Origin: Methylobacterium goesingense
GTDB taxonomy: Bacteria; Pseudomonadota; Alphaproteobacteria; Rhizobiales; Beijerinckiaceae
Length of the DNA stretch: 64,000 bases
Reading direction: 5' to 3'
NCBI RefSeq assembly: GCF_022179225.1
Contig: NZ_BPQL01000062.1
Coordinates: 1-64,000 of the forward strand
Position numbers and translations under genes: made by a program. The notes beneath the pieces were generated by a model. The model had not been told where the DNA came from, did not search any database, and was given only the letters and a program-made list of their open reading frames with translations. The first letter of the stretch is position 1; each line of letters opens with the position of its first letter. Positions 35,707 to 44,927 of the stretch are shown here, one piece after another.

Positions 35707-35787
35707 AACTGAGCGTGCTTCTGCCGCGGGATCACGCATCACCCCGGCGCGGTTGATACCGCATCATCTGAACGCGGAGTCACCGTT

Positions 35788-35964
35788 ATGGCCCAGACCC
35801 GTCATTCACACGCAGATCCGATCGAGGAAGGTGCACAGGCGCGCATCCACGGCCGCCCGAAGGACGCCTGCCCTTATCCTAGCGACAGTGAGGAGCGTGC
35901 CTCCTGGATGGAGGGCTACGACGGCACGCCCCGAGATGACGCGTCCGATCTGGCTCAATGCTAA
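35788..35964 (+). CDS. Ribosome modulation factor-like protein on the element
   Basis: 58 residues. The segment EGAQARIHGRPKDACPYPSD is followed by RASWMEGY. It aligns with E. coli RMF at the spaced residues G..A...GR.K..CPY......R..W..G, better than the chromosomal copy at 30202. RMF blocks the mRNA path near the Shine-Dalgarno site and makes inactive ribosome dimers. A mobile-element copy could act on host or phage translation. Start ATG 35788; no strong ribosome site. Stands alone on the plus strand. Confidence 0.7.
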   Translation: MAQTRHSHADPIEEGAQARIHGRPKDACPYPSDSEERASWMEGYDGTPRDDASDLAQC

Positions 35965-35974
35965 TAGACATCGC

Positions 35975-36280
35975 ATGCGCAGTTGGATGGCACTGATCAT
36001 TCTGGGTTCGCTCGGGGTAGCTCTCCAGACCGAGGGTGCTTCGGCGAGAGGCATAGGTGCAAGCCCGCCTGCCGGTCTCGCGCCCGCCACGGCACCGGGT
36101 GGGACGCAGGGCATCGCTGGGCCCAGAAACACCGCTGAGGCGATCCAGAGCGGACAAGCCTACGCCGTTCAGCCGGGCGGCGGAGGTGTTCGAGTCTACA
36201 GGACCATGCCGGGTGGCTATAACACGGGGCCGCGATCCCATCGTAGCGCCAGTCCAAGTTCGCGCCGGGCGCCCTATTGA
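35975..36280 (+). CDS. Small exported protein, Gly/Pro/Ala-rich
   Basis: 101 residues. MRSWMALIILGSLGVALQTE with cleavage after GASA is a signal peptide; the mature part is low-complexity (GIGASPPAGLAPATAPGG, QPGGGGVRVYRTMPGGYN). It begins 10 bases after the RMF-like gene. No family recognised. Confidence 0.5.
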   Translation: MRSWMALIILGSLGVALQTEGASARGIGASPPAGLAPATAPGGTQGIAGPRNTAEAIQSGQAYAVQPGGGGVRVYRTMPGGYNTGPRSHRSASPSSRRAPY

Positions 36281-36624
36281 AACCAACGGATTGATTGAAC
36301 GACGCTTCGTACAACCGACGAGGAGTTAGATGGGTGCGGCTCAGGGCCAGCGCATGTCGAAGCGCCCGGCGTCGAGTCATTCTGAGAACGGCGGTAGGGC
36401 TGTCGTGCGGCTGCGGAAGCGGCACGATGCAGGCAGTGAGTCCTGATGTCGGGGCTGGTTCAGGGCATGCCTCATCATTCCTGCGCACGTACTTCGTACC
36501 CGCTCCCAGGTTGAATATTTCAACTCAGAGGGGATTTTACGAGGAAAATTAACGAGATTGTAGAACTGTGCCCTCGAAGCTACCGCTGACTATAACGTCA
36601 GACTGTACGCCTAGGAGCTGAGCC
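36281..36624. promoter_or_regulatory. AT-rich upstream region of the RTX gene
   Basis: About 340 bases. The last 130 are much richer in A+T than neighbouring DNA and are the likely promoter region of the RTX gene; GGAG six bases before ATG 36625 is its ribosome site. No gene supported here. Confidence 0.4.
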
Positions 36625-38076
36625 ATGTCCGCAGTCGCCATCAATGCCGATGCAGGATTTAGTACCCAGAATTTTTGGGTAAACAACTTATCCCAGGCTA
36701 CAGGCGAACGTTTCACGGGTCTGATCGGTTCTCAGGGATCGCCTCTGCTCGGACAGCAGAGCTTTACCTACTCGAGTTTTGAGTTCGATCAGGGTGGATT
36801 GACCTACCGTTATAGTGGCAATTGGACTGTTAATTATAATAATGGCCTACTAATTGGAACCGCAAGCGCCGGGGGGACCTACAACCAAGTCGAGGTTTTT
36901 AACGGATCGCAGCTCGTAGCACGTTCAACAGAACTACCGCTCACGGTAGATTTCGGGACCTTCCAGGGCATCGGCTTGCTGAACATCGTCGGCAACGTCG
37001 TAGGGGGCGTCTTGGAACTCCTCTTCGGGGCGAGTGCCAACCCAGCTGCCGCCTTTGCAAACCTTAATTTCGACGCTACGCCAAACTTGCCGGATCTCGC
37101 CTTCGCGGATGGGCTAACAGCGTTCGGGGGCAACGGCCCGGACACGCTCCAGGGTACGGGCGCGGTAGACATCCTCAGCGGTGGAGCAGGCAACGACCTC
37201 CTACGCGGCGGCGCAGGCAACGACTATCTCGACGGCGGCGACGGCAGCAACACGGTGTTCGGCGATGCTGGAGCCGACAGCCTGTTCGGCGGGGCGGGCA
37301 TCGACACGTTGATCGGTGGGACGGGGAACGACATTCTGCTGGGCGGCGCCGGCAACGATACTTTGAGTGGCGAGGACGGCGACGATCGTATCAACGCAGG
37401 TCTGGGCGATGACCTTGTCTTTGGTGGGGCAGGTGATGATGAGATCGGCGGAGGGGACGGCAACGACACCCTCCTCGGGTTCGAGGGTCGTGACGTCCTA
37501 TACGGCGAGGCCGGCAACGACCTCATGAACGGCGGCGCGGATGCCGATGTCCTGATTGCCGGCGCGGGCAACGACACTGCGTACGGCGAGACCGGGGACG
37601 ACATCCTCAGCGGCGAGGCTGGCGACGACGCCCTGTTTGGCAATGAGGGCAACGATACCCTCTATGGCGGCCTTGGCAACGATCAACTGAGCGGCGGCAG
37701 TGAGGCCGACATCCTCCTGGGCGACGCGGGTAACGACATCCTGGCGGGCGGCCTCGGCAACGATGTCCTGGCGGGCGGAGCGGATTCGGACACCCTATAC
37801 GGTGAAGCGGGAAACGACATCTTCGATGGTGGGACCGGCAACGATTTCCTGTTTGGCGGACAGGGGGCGGATCAATTCAACTTCGGGACAAATTCTGGAA
37901 CCGACGTCGTCTTCGATTTCAGTGTCGCAGATGGCGATCGTCTTGCCCTGTTCGGACAGAGCTACGTCATGCAGCAGGATGAATACGGCAATGCTGCCCT
38001 AGCCTTATCTGGTGGCGGGCTTGTGGTCCTTGCAGGTATCACCCCAGACCACGTCGACGGGCTGTTTTTCGTCTAG
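36625..38076 (+). CDS. RTX (haemolysin-type calcium-binding repeat) secreted protein
   Basis: 483 residues. The first 165 residues have no signal peptide and no recognised domain; they include one hydrophobic stretch ([19 protein letters not shown]). Residues about 168-425 are some 28 tandem nonapeptides GGxGxDxLx that bind calcium as a parallel beta roll. The last 55 residues ([18 protein letters not shown] to DHVDGLFFV) look like a type I secretion signal. No ABC transporter or membrane-fusion gene is adjacent, so a host system must export it. The N-terminal half uses lower-GC codons than the repeats. Followed by a terminator array. Confidence 0.9.
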   Translation: MSAVAINADAGFSTQNFWVNNLSQATGERFTGLIGSQGSPLLGQQSFTYSSFEFDQGGLTYRYSGNWTVNYNNGLLIGTASAGGTYNQVEVFNGSQLVARSTELPLTVDFGTFQGIGLLNIVGNVVGGVLELLFGASANPAAAFANLNFDATPNLPDLAFADGLTAFGGNGPDTLQGTGAVDILSGGAGNDLLRGGAGNDYLDGGDGSNTVFGDAGADSLFGGAGIDTLIGGTGNDILLGGAGNDTLSGEDGDDRINAGLGDDLVFGGAGDDEIGGGDGNDTLLGFEGRDVLYGEAGNDLMNGGADADVLIAGAGNDTAYGETGDDILSGEAGDDALFGNEGNDTLYGGLGNDQLSGGSEADILLGDAGNDILAGGLGNDVLAGGADSDTLYGEAGNDIFDGGTGNDFLFGGQGADQFNFGTNSGTDVVFDFSVADGDRLALFGQSYVMQQDEYGNAALALSGGGLVVLAGITPDHVDGLFFV

Positions 38077-38106
38077 GCCATTGCAGCCTCAACGCTCATC
38101 CTCGTG

Positions 38107-38137
38107 ACCCGCTCGGCCTCGGCCGAAGCGGGTTTTT
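38107..38137 (+). terminator. Rho-independent terminator 1 after RTX gene
   Basis: ACCCGCT at 38107-38113 pairs with AGCGGGT at 38127-38133; a run of five T follows. Confidence 0.8.
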
Positions 38138-38234
38138 CGCACCTGTTGCTGAACTGTTGCTGCAATTCGTCCTGTAGCACTGTCAACTCAAGCGCGTTGA
38201 GGCCCACGCCCGATCAATCGTTGGGTCTCACCCA

Positions 38235-38268
38235 AAGCCCGCCCAGCACACTGCTGCGGCGGGCTTTT
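38235..38268 (+). terminator. Rho-independent terminator 2
   Basis: AAGCCCGCC at 38235-38243 pairs perfectly with GGCGGGCTT at 38258-38266, with inner pairing CAGCA/TGCTG, then TTTT. Confidence 0.8.
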
Positions 38269-38365
38269 CCGTGCAAAAGCTCGAGCAGCCTCGGACAGGT
38301 ACGCCAGGTCATTGTTGACTGGCTCCCGGCCGGCGCTGCCCCGCCAAGCCGTGACCCATACCTTC

Positions 38366-38396
38366 ACCCGCCCGGCGCAATCCGAGGCGGGTTTTT
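38366..38396 (+). terminator. Rho-independent terminator 3
   Basis: ACCCGCC at 38366-38372 pairs with GGCGGGT at 38386-38392, followed by five T. Confidence 0.8.
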
Positions 38397-38411
38397 GTTG
38401 AGCCATCCTTC

Positions 38412-38576
38412 TCAGCGATCTTCGATCAACGCTTCGACCGCTTGGATTTTGATCTCAAAATCAGCGATGCGTTGGAGATCGCCTCTATTCGGGGGTGGAC
38501 GGCCGCGCTCCGCTTCCAGCACCAGCGTGTGCTGTTCAGCCCTCAGGCGTTCGATGAGCGCTTCCAGGTCCGACAT
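38412..38576 (-). CDS. Small coiled-coil hypothetical protein
   Basis: 54 residues: MSDLEALIERLRAEQHTLV to IKIQAVEALIEDR, helical with heptad-like leucines. No clear ribosome site before ATG 38576. Small proteins of this shape are common in prophage regions. Convergent with the terminator array. Confidence 0.45.
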   Translation of the reverse strand: MSDLEALIERLRAEQHTLVLEAERGRPPPNRGDLQRIADFEIKIQAVEALIEDR

Positions 38577-38711
38577 GCTATGAGAAGCAGTCCGTTGTCA
38601 GAAGCGTTCCCGGATCGCGCCGCTTGTCCTTAACAGGCTCGCGTGCGGCTGCGACCCACGCTGCTTTAGGCGGACGCGCTTTAAGCCTCCTCGCCGTCAA
38701 GGAAGACAGCC

Positions 38712-38888
38712 ATGCACCTCAGACAAAGCCAGGCCTTGCCGCGCACTGAGGCTCAGCTGGCAAGAGAGGGCGAGAAGGAGCGCATCGCTCAAATGGCTTG
38801 GTCGGAGCTCGCTGATGCCAACCAGGTACAAGATGAGAAGATCGACCGTCTGAAAGCGCTGCGATTGGCAAGGCAGGCTGGGCGGTAG
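38712..38888 (+). CDS. Small charged hypothetical protein
   Basis: 58 residues, helical and strongly charged (AREGEKERIAQMAWSELAD, DEKIDRLKALRLARQAG). AGGAAG precedes ATG 38712 at good spacing. No family recognised. Confidence 0.55.
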   Translation: MHLRQSQALPRTEAQLAREGEKERIAQMAWSELADANQVQDEKIDRLKALRLARQAGR

Positions 38889-38950
38889 AGCGAACGGGCC
38901 TTGCCTCTCTTGGTTCGAATGCGGCTCTGTCATTCGAACTCCGGTCCTTC

Positions 38951-40562
38951 TCACGAAGGGGGTACCAAAGTCGCATCTGGAGACTCAGCGCCCACTGCGT
39001 CGCGGACATCCTCCTCATGAGTCGATCTCACACTAACCTTGTCGAGCAGCCTGCCCAGCACAGCTATAACATATTCCTCCGCCTCGATATGGCTTGGAAC
39101 TACAGTATCAATCATCGGCCGTCGTGGATCAAACAGCCACTTCTTTGCCTCGCCGAGATTAGATTTCCTCTTTCCCTTCTCGAACAGATCGCGATACCTA
39201 TATGGAGATATTCCGATGAACGGCTTGAATCTAACCTTTCCAAATTCTTTCTGACTATCTACGTCTATCGAATCGCTATGAAGTTGCTGGGCATAGCTTT
39301 TTGGATATGGCTCTAAATATACAACGACAGAGATGCCGCTCGCGACTATATGTTTAGCACAGAGATGACAAGGAAACGTGGTACAATACAATACTCCCGA
39401 CCTTACGGAAGAACCAACTCGTGCAGCATCGCATATAGCTGACATCTCAGCATGTATAATTCTACCAAATTCGATAAGATCCATGACTCTGAGATTTTTG
39501 TATTTAGGTCCATTTTTTGGATCCAAAAGTTTATCGACAATTGCTTGAGGCTCCTGAAGAGAAGCTAATTCGTCAGAAAGAAAGTTATCCTTTTTAATTT
39601 GTTTTATAATGTCAGCAAATATTTCTACTTTGCTAAGCTCATTTGGATCATGCCCTTCTCTAATATCCCTACTGTCATCTTCATCACCTGTCCAATATGT
39701 ACCGCCGCCAGCCCTCGGAACTTCATTGGATCCAAGACTTATAACCTCTCCAGAACTGGAGAAAATAGCGGCCCCGACCTGCCGGGAGAGATCTGATGAT
39801 CTAAGAGACGCGGATTTAGCCAAGTACATTCCATACTCTTCGCGAGTTGGAGAAACTTCGTTGTTGCCAAATAAGGCCTTTAGAAATCTTTCAATCGACG
39901 TATTTGAGCTTTCCTTGTCGGTCGGATCAATGAACACATCGCCTAAAGGGAAAGCGTTGCTGATATTCTGTCCATAATCCAGATCCTCTTTGCGGTCCCG
40001 CTCGATGAGTGCTTTTGCCCCCCCCTCGAGCGACCTTCTCGGTTAGCGTCCCTTTGGACCTAATTTTGGCTTTCGTTGTGAGATAATCTTCTCTCTTAAA
40101 AGGGGATCCATGGACTGAAACTTGGATGAACTGCCGTCCATAGACAGAGCGTAGCAGTTTAATTTCATCAGGAGTTTTGAGCTGCCTTATGATGTACGCG
40201 CTGCCATGCTTCGCTTGGCCGCCCTCATCTTTGGCGCTGGCTTCGATTTTGGAATGTATCTTCCTGATTGCACTGATAGCGAGGGCGGCCAATATATCAT
40301 TCGCCTCATAAGTCTTGCGAATATCGTTCGCATAGTCGATTTTTGAATGATAGATTTTAAAAAAATCAGCTTCTGCTATTTTTTCATTGGACTGAAGTTC
40401 GTCCATTATACTAGTAATAGTTATAGTTTCTGCTGTGTAATTAAAGCTCTTGAGTTCGTCGCTAAGTGAACTCTGTGCATATTCGAGATCAACACCGATC
40501 GGGCCCACCAAGCCGAATATGAGAACTGGAAATTGTATCAAGTCTGTGAACTTGACGGACAT
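38951..40562 (-). pseudogene. Anti-phage dCTP deaminase (DCD/AvcD type), split at an 8-G run
   Basis: Two frames make one gene. The N-terminal frame from ATG 40562 is the P-loop kinase-like domain (IFGLVGPIGVDLEYAQ, QFIQVSVHGSPFKRED). The C-terminal frame (MFIDPTDKESSN onward, to 38951) is a zinc deaminase: IIHAEMSAICDAAR gives HAE and TTFPCHLCAKH gives PCxxC. The break lies at eight consecutive G (plus-strand C, 40018-40025); seven would join EKVARGG to AKALIERDRKEDLDYG without a stop, giving about 535 residues. Full-length members deplete dCTP during phage infection. As written the product is two pieces; phase variation, decay or a sequencing error are possible. AT-rich, unlike its neighbours, so probably transferred. 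Confidence 0.85.
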
Positions 40563-40652
40563 ACCGGGAACTTTCCGCTATCGCGAGCCTTGCCTTCCAT
40601 AGTAGATTTATCAGGTCAATTCTGAAAAATAATGCCCCAGGGAGTACTCGGG

Positions 40653-40847
40653 ATGAGCGGCACGAAGCAGCTATCGAAAGGTTGGTTGAGGGCGGAAATC
40701 GCCTCAGCGCTCGCTCAAGTAGTCGAAAAAAGCTATGTTTCTCAAGGGTTAAAAACAGAATTTAATGAAACCGCAAAGCGATTGAATAATTCTGATCGAT
40801 TGAAGCGACCGCAGGGTTCACTCGCGAGATCCGAATCAGCTGCATAA
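40653..40847 (+). CDS. Doubtful small hypothetical protein
   Basis: 64 codons from ATG 40653: MSGTKQLSKGWLRAEIASAL and a basic middle. It lies divergent from the deaminase gene across 90 bases. No family; in defence loci such small genes sometimes make inhibitory RNAs or regulators, but nothing here proves it. Confidence 0.35.
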   Translation: MSGTKQLSKGWLRAEIASALAQVVEKSYVSQGLKTEFNETAKRLNNSDRLKRPQGSLARSESAA

Positions 40848-41200
40848 TTTATCCACAGCAAACTTAGGGCGGCCTTAACCTCTATGGATGGGGCCGCTTG
40901 CGGTGTGCTCAGAACAGCCCTTTCAAATTTAATTATTCCAACCAAGGGTTGCGTTATTAGTGATCTAACGGCTTCCGGCGACGGTTCATGCCTGCGGTGC
41001 CAAGATGATCAAACCTGCTATCTAATTGCAGACCGGGCATTCCGCAGACTGAGATCATTCGCTCTTCCTTGCGCCCGCTCCACCGCCGCCCCAACCGATG
41101 CCGACTCGCTCGCCCCGTCGATCTTGATGTTGGTTACAGGCGCCATCGACAACAGCCAAACGGTCGGTATCTTACCATGACGCAGTGGTGAGACCGACCC
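40848..41200. other. Interval without a supported gene
   Basis: Overlapping frames on both strands, none with a ribosome site or domain. The first 100 bases are AT-rich. Confidence 0.35.
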
Positions 41201-41404
41201 ATGCCTTTCTTTAATTCGTCTGCTATCCAACGCGCAGAATATGATGCGCCAAGCTCAACGCTCCAAATCTGGTTTGTCGAGTCGGGCGGCCCTTACAATT
41301 ACTATTCAGTGCCAGAGAGTATCTTCATTGGACTCTGCAACGCTGCTTCAAAGGGAACGTATTTCTCAAATCGCATCCGAGATAGGCATAGCTCCCGCCG
41401 GTAA
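41201..41404 (+). CDS. KTSC-domain protein
   Basis: 67 residues. SSAIQRAEYDAPSSTLQIWF, then YNYYSVPESIFIGLCNAASKGTYF and NRIRD match the small KTSC domain (strand-rich, ending in the (K/A)xSxGxYFN pattern). KTSC domains occur alone or fused to nucleic-acid enzymes and are common on plasmids and phages; the function is unknown. The C-terminal RHSSRR is variable. Confidence 0.75.
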   Translation: MPFFNSSAIQRAEYDAPSSTLQIWFVESGGPYNYYSVPESIFIGLCNAASKGTYFSNRIRDRHSSRR

Positions 41405-41592
41405 GCTCGGCCAATTTTCAACCCTAATACGCCTTGCGAGATATTCGGCTCTATTGCTTTGCTTGAAAGCCTTCATTTCGGTCGTGGTCGCCTCCGGTCG
41501 CCGCCTCCGGCTGTGCCGCCGAGTTCCCAAGATCATAGAACCCGTCGTTCTTCGTGGCGTCGCCCTTGCGCTGCCTCAAGCGGGGGCCGTCG

Positions 41593-41883
41593 TTACCGGC
41601 GCGATTCCGCTTCACCATCAGTAGCGGTGTGTAGAGCGTGCATCCGCAGCATTACGCTCTCCACGGCCGCCCGGGTGTATTCCTCAATGAGCTCCTCCGG
41701 GATCTCCATCTCCCGAAGGCGCTTCGCCTTGCCTTGTAGATTGACGCCCAGTAGCTCGATGAGGTTCTGGACCTGAGCGTCGCCGACGCTCTTACCTTGT
41801 ACGAGGGTAGCTAGGTCCTCGCCATAGAGCTCGCCAGCTTTGAGGCCGGCGGCTCGCCATTGGCCATGATCGGCATCTGTCAT
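41593..41883 (-). CDS. Hypothetical helical protein
   Basis: 96 residues: ELYGEDLATLVQGKSVGDAQ, NLIELLGVNLQGKAKRLREM and EIPEELIEEYTRAAVESVML. Predicted all-alpha. No family. It lies 10 bases downstream of the stop side of the next minus-strand gene, probably co-transcribed with it. Confidence 0.5.
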   Translation of the reverse strand: MTDADHGQWRAAGLKAGELYGEDLATLVQGKSVGDAQVQNLIELLGVNLQGKAKRLREMEIPEELIEEYTRAAVESVMLRMHALHTATDGEAESRR

Positions 41884-41892
41884 GACCAGCCC

Positions 41893-42114
41893 TCAGCCTG
41901 CTCCGTAGCCGCCCTTCTTATTGGTCGGGTGCCGGCTTGGCGAGTGGTCGTCGTATCCCCCCGTTTCCGGGCCTTGGTCCTTGGAAGGCTCCACGCGACC
42001 TGGTGAGGTTGGGCCAGCCTCTGCCGGATCGTCGCTGACCCGCGGCTCGACCAAGGATTTCCCCTTCGGCGGAATGTTGAGCACGCCCAATGTCGTCTTC
42101 TCGCTCGAACTCAC
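41893..42114 (-). CDS. Small disordered hypothetical protein
   Basis: 73 residues from GTG 42114 after GGAAGGAA: an opening SSSEKTTLGVLNIPPKGKS followed by Pro/Gly/Asp-rich sequence ending GGYGAG. Predicted disordered. ATG 42198 is an in-frame alternative without a ribosome site. Confidence 0.45.
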   Translation of the reverse strand: MSSSEKTTLGVLNIPPKGKSLVEPRVSDDPAEAGPTSPGRVEPSKDQGPETGGYDDHSPSRHPTNKKGGYGAG

Positions 42115-42367
42115 AGCGCGTTCCTTCCTCGTCCTAACTTTAGGTGAAGAGGAAAAACGACTGCCGGTTCCAAGCGAGGCGGGTATGGGCAGAAACAACG
42201 AGAGTGCTGTCGTTGCGAATTATGATCTATCGAGAGCGTATCTCGGAAATTTCTACGCCAGATCGTGGGCAAGCCCTTACTCGAGAAAGATCGTCGAGAT
42301 CAGAGCTTGATAATCTGGTGACGGCGCGTCTTAAAAGGAGACCGCTTTACCGGAAGGAAATCACCAG

Positions 42368-42901
42368 ATGGACGAAGTTACCCCGAACACGCCAATCGAT
42401 CATATCGAGCTAACCGCCGATATCGTGTCAGCCTACGTTTCCAACAACAACGTCCCCCCGAGCGAGCTGGCCAATCTACTCGCCTCCGTGCATGCCGCTC
42501 TCAGCGGCCTTTCTACCGGTGGAGCATCTGAACAGGCGAATGACGGAGTGGAGAAGGCGACGCCAGCTCAGATTAAGAAGTCGATCACGCCTGACGCGCT
42601 GATCAGCTTTGAGGATGGCAAGCCCTACAAAGCGCTGAAGCGGCACCTGACGCTGCGCGGTCTCTCCCCTGAGGCTTATCGGGAGAAGCACGGCTTACCC
42701 GTTGACTACCCGATGACATCTGCAAGCTACTCGGCGCAGCGTTCCGAGCTCGCACGATCTCTGGGGCTGGGCAACAATCGGAAGGGTCAGACCAAGGCTG
42801 CGGCGATGGCTGCTGAGTTGGAAAAGACGGTCTCGGAAGCGGCCACACAGGTGACGCCGAAGCGCGCTGGACGGCCGCGCAAGGCTGCTGCTGCCGAGTG
42901 A
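42368..42901 (+). CDS. MucR/Ros-family regulator lacking zinc ligands
   Basis: 177 residues. N-terminal helical region (IELTADIVSAYVSNNNVPPS, ELANLLASVHAALSGL) typical of MucR/Ros oligomerisation. The DNA-binding core ALISFEDGKPYKALKRHL, then LRGLSPEAYREKHGLPVDYPM and GLGNNRKGQT, matches Ros. The two zinc cysteines are replaced by Ser80 and Asp83, and the second zinc histidine is absent; His93 remains. Some rhizobial homologues also fold without zinc. The C-terminus is an AT-hook-like RAGRPRKAAAAE. Such proteins silence AT-rich DNA. Here it is carried by the mobile element. Confidence 0.88.
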   Translation: MDEVTPNTPIDHIELTADIVSAYVSNNNVPPSELANLLASVHAALSGLSTGGASEQANDGVEKATPAQIKKSITPDALISFEDGKPYKALKRHLTLRGLSPEAYREKHGLPVDYPMTSASYSAQRSELARSLGLGNNRKGQTKAAAMAAELEKTVSEAATQVTPKRAGRPRKAAAAE

Positions 42902-42946
42902 GGTCTCAAAAGGCGGTGGCAACCAAGCTACCGCCTTCAGATTGCG

Positions 42947-43200
42947 CTATGTGGAAACGAGCTTCTGACGGCCTACTGCCTGCCAGCCCTGCGGCGTCTT
43001 CGCCCCCGTCGCCACCATGTCGCCGAGGGTCATCTCCAGGCGGCGGTTGCCCTGGCCATCCGTGGCCATCTGCGCTGACTGGACCTGCACTGGAGCGCCG
43101 TTGTTGTTCACGACGACACTGGGCATGGCATCGACCGAGGAGGCGGCGTTGAAGGCCGCGAGCGGCAAGGCGCCGGCCGCACGTAGCCGCCATCGGCGTA
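42947..43200 (-). pseudogene. Fragment of a phage tail protein C-terminus
   Basis: The minus-strand frame ending at 42947 reads AAFNAASSVDAMPSVVVNNN, PVQVQSAQMATDGQGNRRLE and MTLGDMVATG. The sequence resembles the C-terminal strands of phage tail tape-measure proteins (VNN..P..V....DG.G...). The upstream part of the frame lacks family likeness, so only a tail-gene remnant remains. It supports a phage origin of this part of the element. Confidence 0.45.
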
Positions 43201-43310
43201 CCCGCTGGCGCGCCCTGACCCGGGTGTTCGACGACGGTCCTATCGGTCTTCGACGCAGACCCGTCTGTGCTCGGGGAGCTTCATTCCTCCGATCACCGAT
43301 GGTGCGAAAT

Positions 43311-43790
43311 TCAGCAGGCCAGACGCAGCTTCCAGGTCCTGCTTTCGGTCCCATACATGAGCCGCGTGCAGCCCTGGCGAATTTCGTCCTTACTGAGGTG
43401 ATCCATGCATCCGAGGAACCACGACGTGCCACGGCTCGTGGGCCCGTATTCGCCAAGGTGATAGAAGCGGCAGCTCTCGGCCTGGCTCTCGTGGATGACC
43501 CCACCCAGGGTGCCCCATTGGACTTGGTAGGCCATGAAAGCCCCAAACAAGAGGCCGCCGGCGATTAGAAGCCGCTTGCTGTCAAGGCCGCCCCCAAGGG
43601 CCCGTACCCGTCCGACGCGCCAGGCGACGAAGGGGAGAATGAGCATGCAGGCGCCGAAAAACACCGGACCGGGATGGGCGAACGCCTGAAGCCCCAGCGC
43701 CCCTAGGGTGATGAGAACGCAGAGCGCGAGGAACGGCCCCGGTCCCGCGGCGAACATCAGGCCCATGGCCGATCCCACCGAGGCGGTCAT
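43311..43790 (-). CDS. Hypothetical inner-membrane protein
   Basis: 159 residues from ATG 43790. Hydrophobic segments at about 12-45 (GLMFAAGPGPFLALCVLITLGALGL in part) and 50-70, and one near 85-100 (RLLIAGGLLFGAFMAY), followed by a soluble tail with four Cys. A longer frame to 43856 is possible. No family recognised. Confidence 0.5.
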   Translation of the reverse strand: MTASVGSAMGLMFAAGPGPFLALCVLITLGALGLQAFAHPGPVFFGACMLILPFVAWRVGRVRALGGGLDSKRLLIAGGLLFGAFMAYQVQWGTLGGVIHESQAESCRFYHLGEYGPTSRGTSWFLGCMDHLSKDEIRQGCTRLMYGTESRTWKLRLAC

Positions 43791-44069
43791 TTGTTCTTGA
43801 TGTCTGTTGCTCACAGGCCGGGTTCCCTCTTCGTGCCATAGTGAAGGTGCCAGCAAGATGTTGCCTGCCCCCTAAGAGCCCGTCCGATAGTGTACTGCCG
43901 GTGTTAAGTTGTTGGATACATGTTTTGCAGCCGTCCAACGCGGGACTGGAAAGCGGTGCTTAACCCTCGCACTAAGCCGCCACGGATTACGGCCGCAACA
44001 CAGTACCTTTGCGAAAATTGCCGACGAGTGCGAAATCCATTGTTCACGAGCACTGGGAAAAGTACCCGA

Positions 44070-44924
44070 ATGAAGGTCAGTTCGCTCGCTATCGTCGCAA
44101 CAATCGCCCTCGTCAGCTCCGTCCACGCCGGGCCGATCCATGACCGCTTTACGGCAGAGACGCGCGAGACGCGCAACGGACGAGAACACCGCACCCTCCT
44201 CACCATGACCCACGATGGCGGCGTGCAAACCAACGGGTTGGCAGAGTGGAAGGGCGACGTGCTCTGCGAAATGCGGGACCCGAAGACAGGCAAGGCCGAG
44301 ACCTTTACGGGGGCCGGCCCGGCTGCCCTGGCGCAGGGCGCGTTCGAAGGCAGGACCAAGACGGTCGGCGAATTTCACATCGAGGAGCCCGACGTCGACG
44401 GAGGCGTCGTCGTGAAAAAGGGCGTTCTGGAAATGTCGGACAAGCGCTGCGCGTCCGGCACGCCGGTCGTCGTCCACGGTCAAGCGCCGAAGGCGACGTC
44501 GCCGACGGTTGCGAGCGCCGCGCCGGCCGGGAAGGCCCTTGGCAACAACGGCAAGCCGTTCGACGGCTACACGTGGTACCACAACGGCAGCGACATGCTC
44601 GTAGACGAGGGCTACGGCGAGATTCGCTATGACAAACCGAAGGCGTCGATCGCCAAGGCAGTGAAGCCCGGGGACGTCCTCTTCCGCGGCGACTTTCATA
44701 AGGACGGCACGGTCGAGGGAACTGCCTTCGCGTTCAAGCTCGGTTGCCCGCCGGCGCCCTATCCCGTGAAGGGGCGCTATCCGAAACCGGCCACCTTCGT
44801 CGATGGACGGATGGTGCTTACCGGACCAGCACCGAGGCGCAAGGAGGGCTCCTGCGAGGTCGACAAGCTGACATCGTCAAGCGGTCATTCCAAGCTCGTT
44901 TTCGACGTCGGTGGCGACATCTGA
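44070..44924 (+). CDS. Exported hypothetical protein
   Basis: 284 residues. Signal peptide MKVSSLAIVATIALVSSVHA. The mature part has a repeated beta-strand character (HRTLLTMTHDGGVQTNGLAEW, DVLFRGDFHKDGTVEGTAFAF) with conserved Cys and a KGRYPKPATFVDGRMVL segment. No enzyme motif seen. Followed after three bases by another exported protein on the same strand, so they likely form an operon. Confidence 0.65.
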   Translation: MKVSSLAIVATIALVSSVHAGPIHDRFTAETRETRNGREHRTLLTMTHDGGVQTNGLAEWKGDVLCEMRDPKTGKAETFTGAGPAALAQGAFEGRTKTVGEFHIEEPDVDGGVVVKKGVLEMSDKRCASGTPVVVHGQAPKATSPTVASAAPAGKALGNNGKPFDGYTWYHNGSDMLVDEGYGEIRYDKPKASIAKAVKPGDVLFRGDFHKDGTVEGTAFAFKLGCPPAPYPVKGRYPKPATFVDGRMVLTGPAPRRKEGSCEVDKLTSSSGHSKLVFDVGGDI

Positions 44925-44927
44925 CCG

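Noticed and set aside
36625-38076. Repeats in this region as a CRISPR or tandem DNA array
   Set aside because: They encode in-frame RTX nonapeptides and lack constant-length spacers.
41018-41230. Minus-strand 70-codon frame
   Set aside because: Overlaps the KTSC gene start, no ribosome site or family.
43017-43568. 183-codon plus-strand frame
   Set aside because: Opposite a membrane-protein gene and a tail-gene fragment, Arg/Ser-rich shadow composition.
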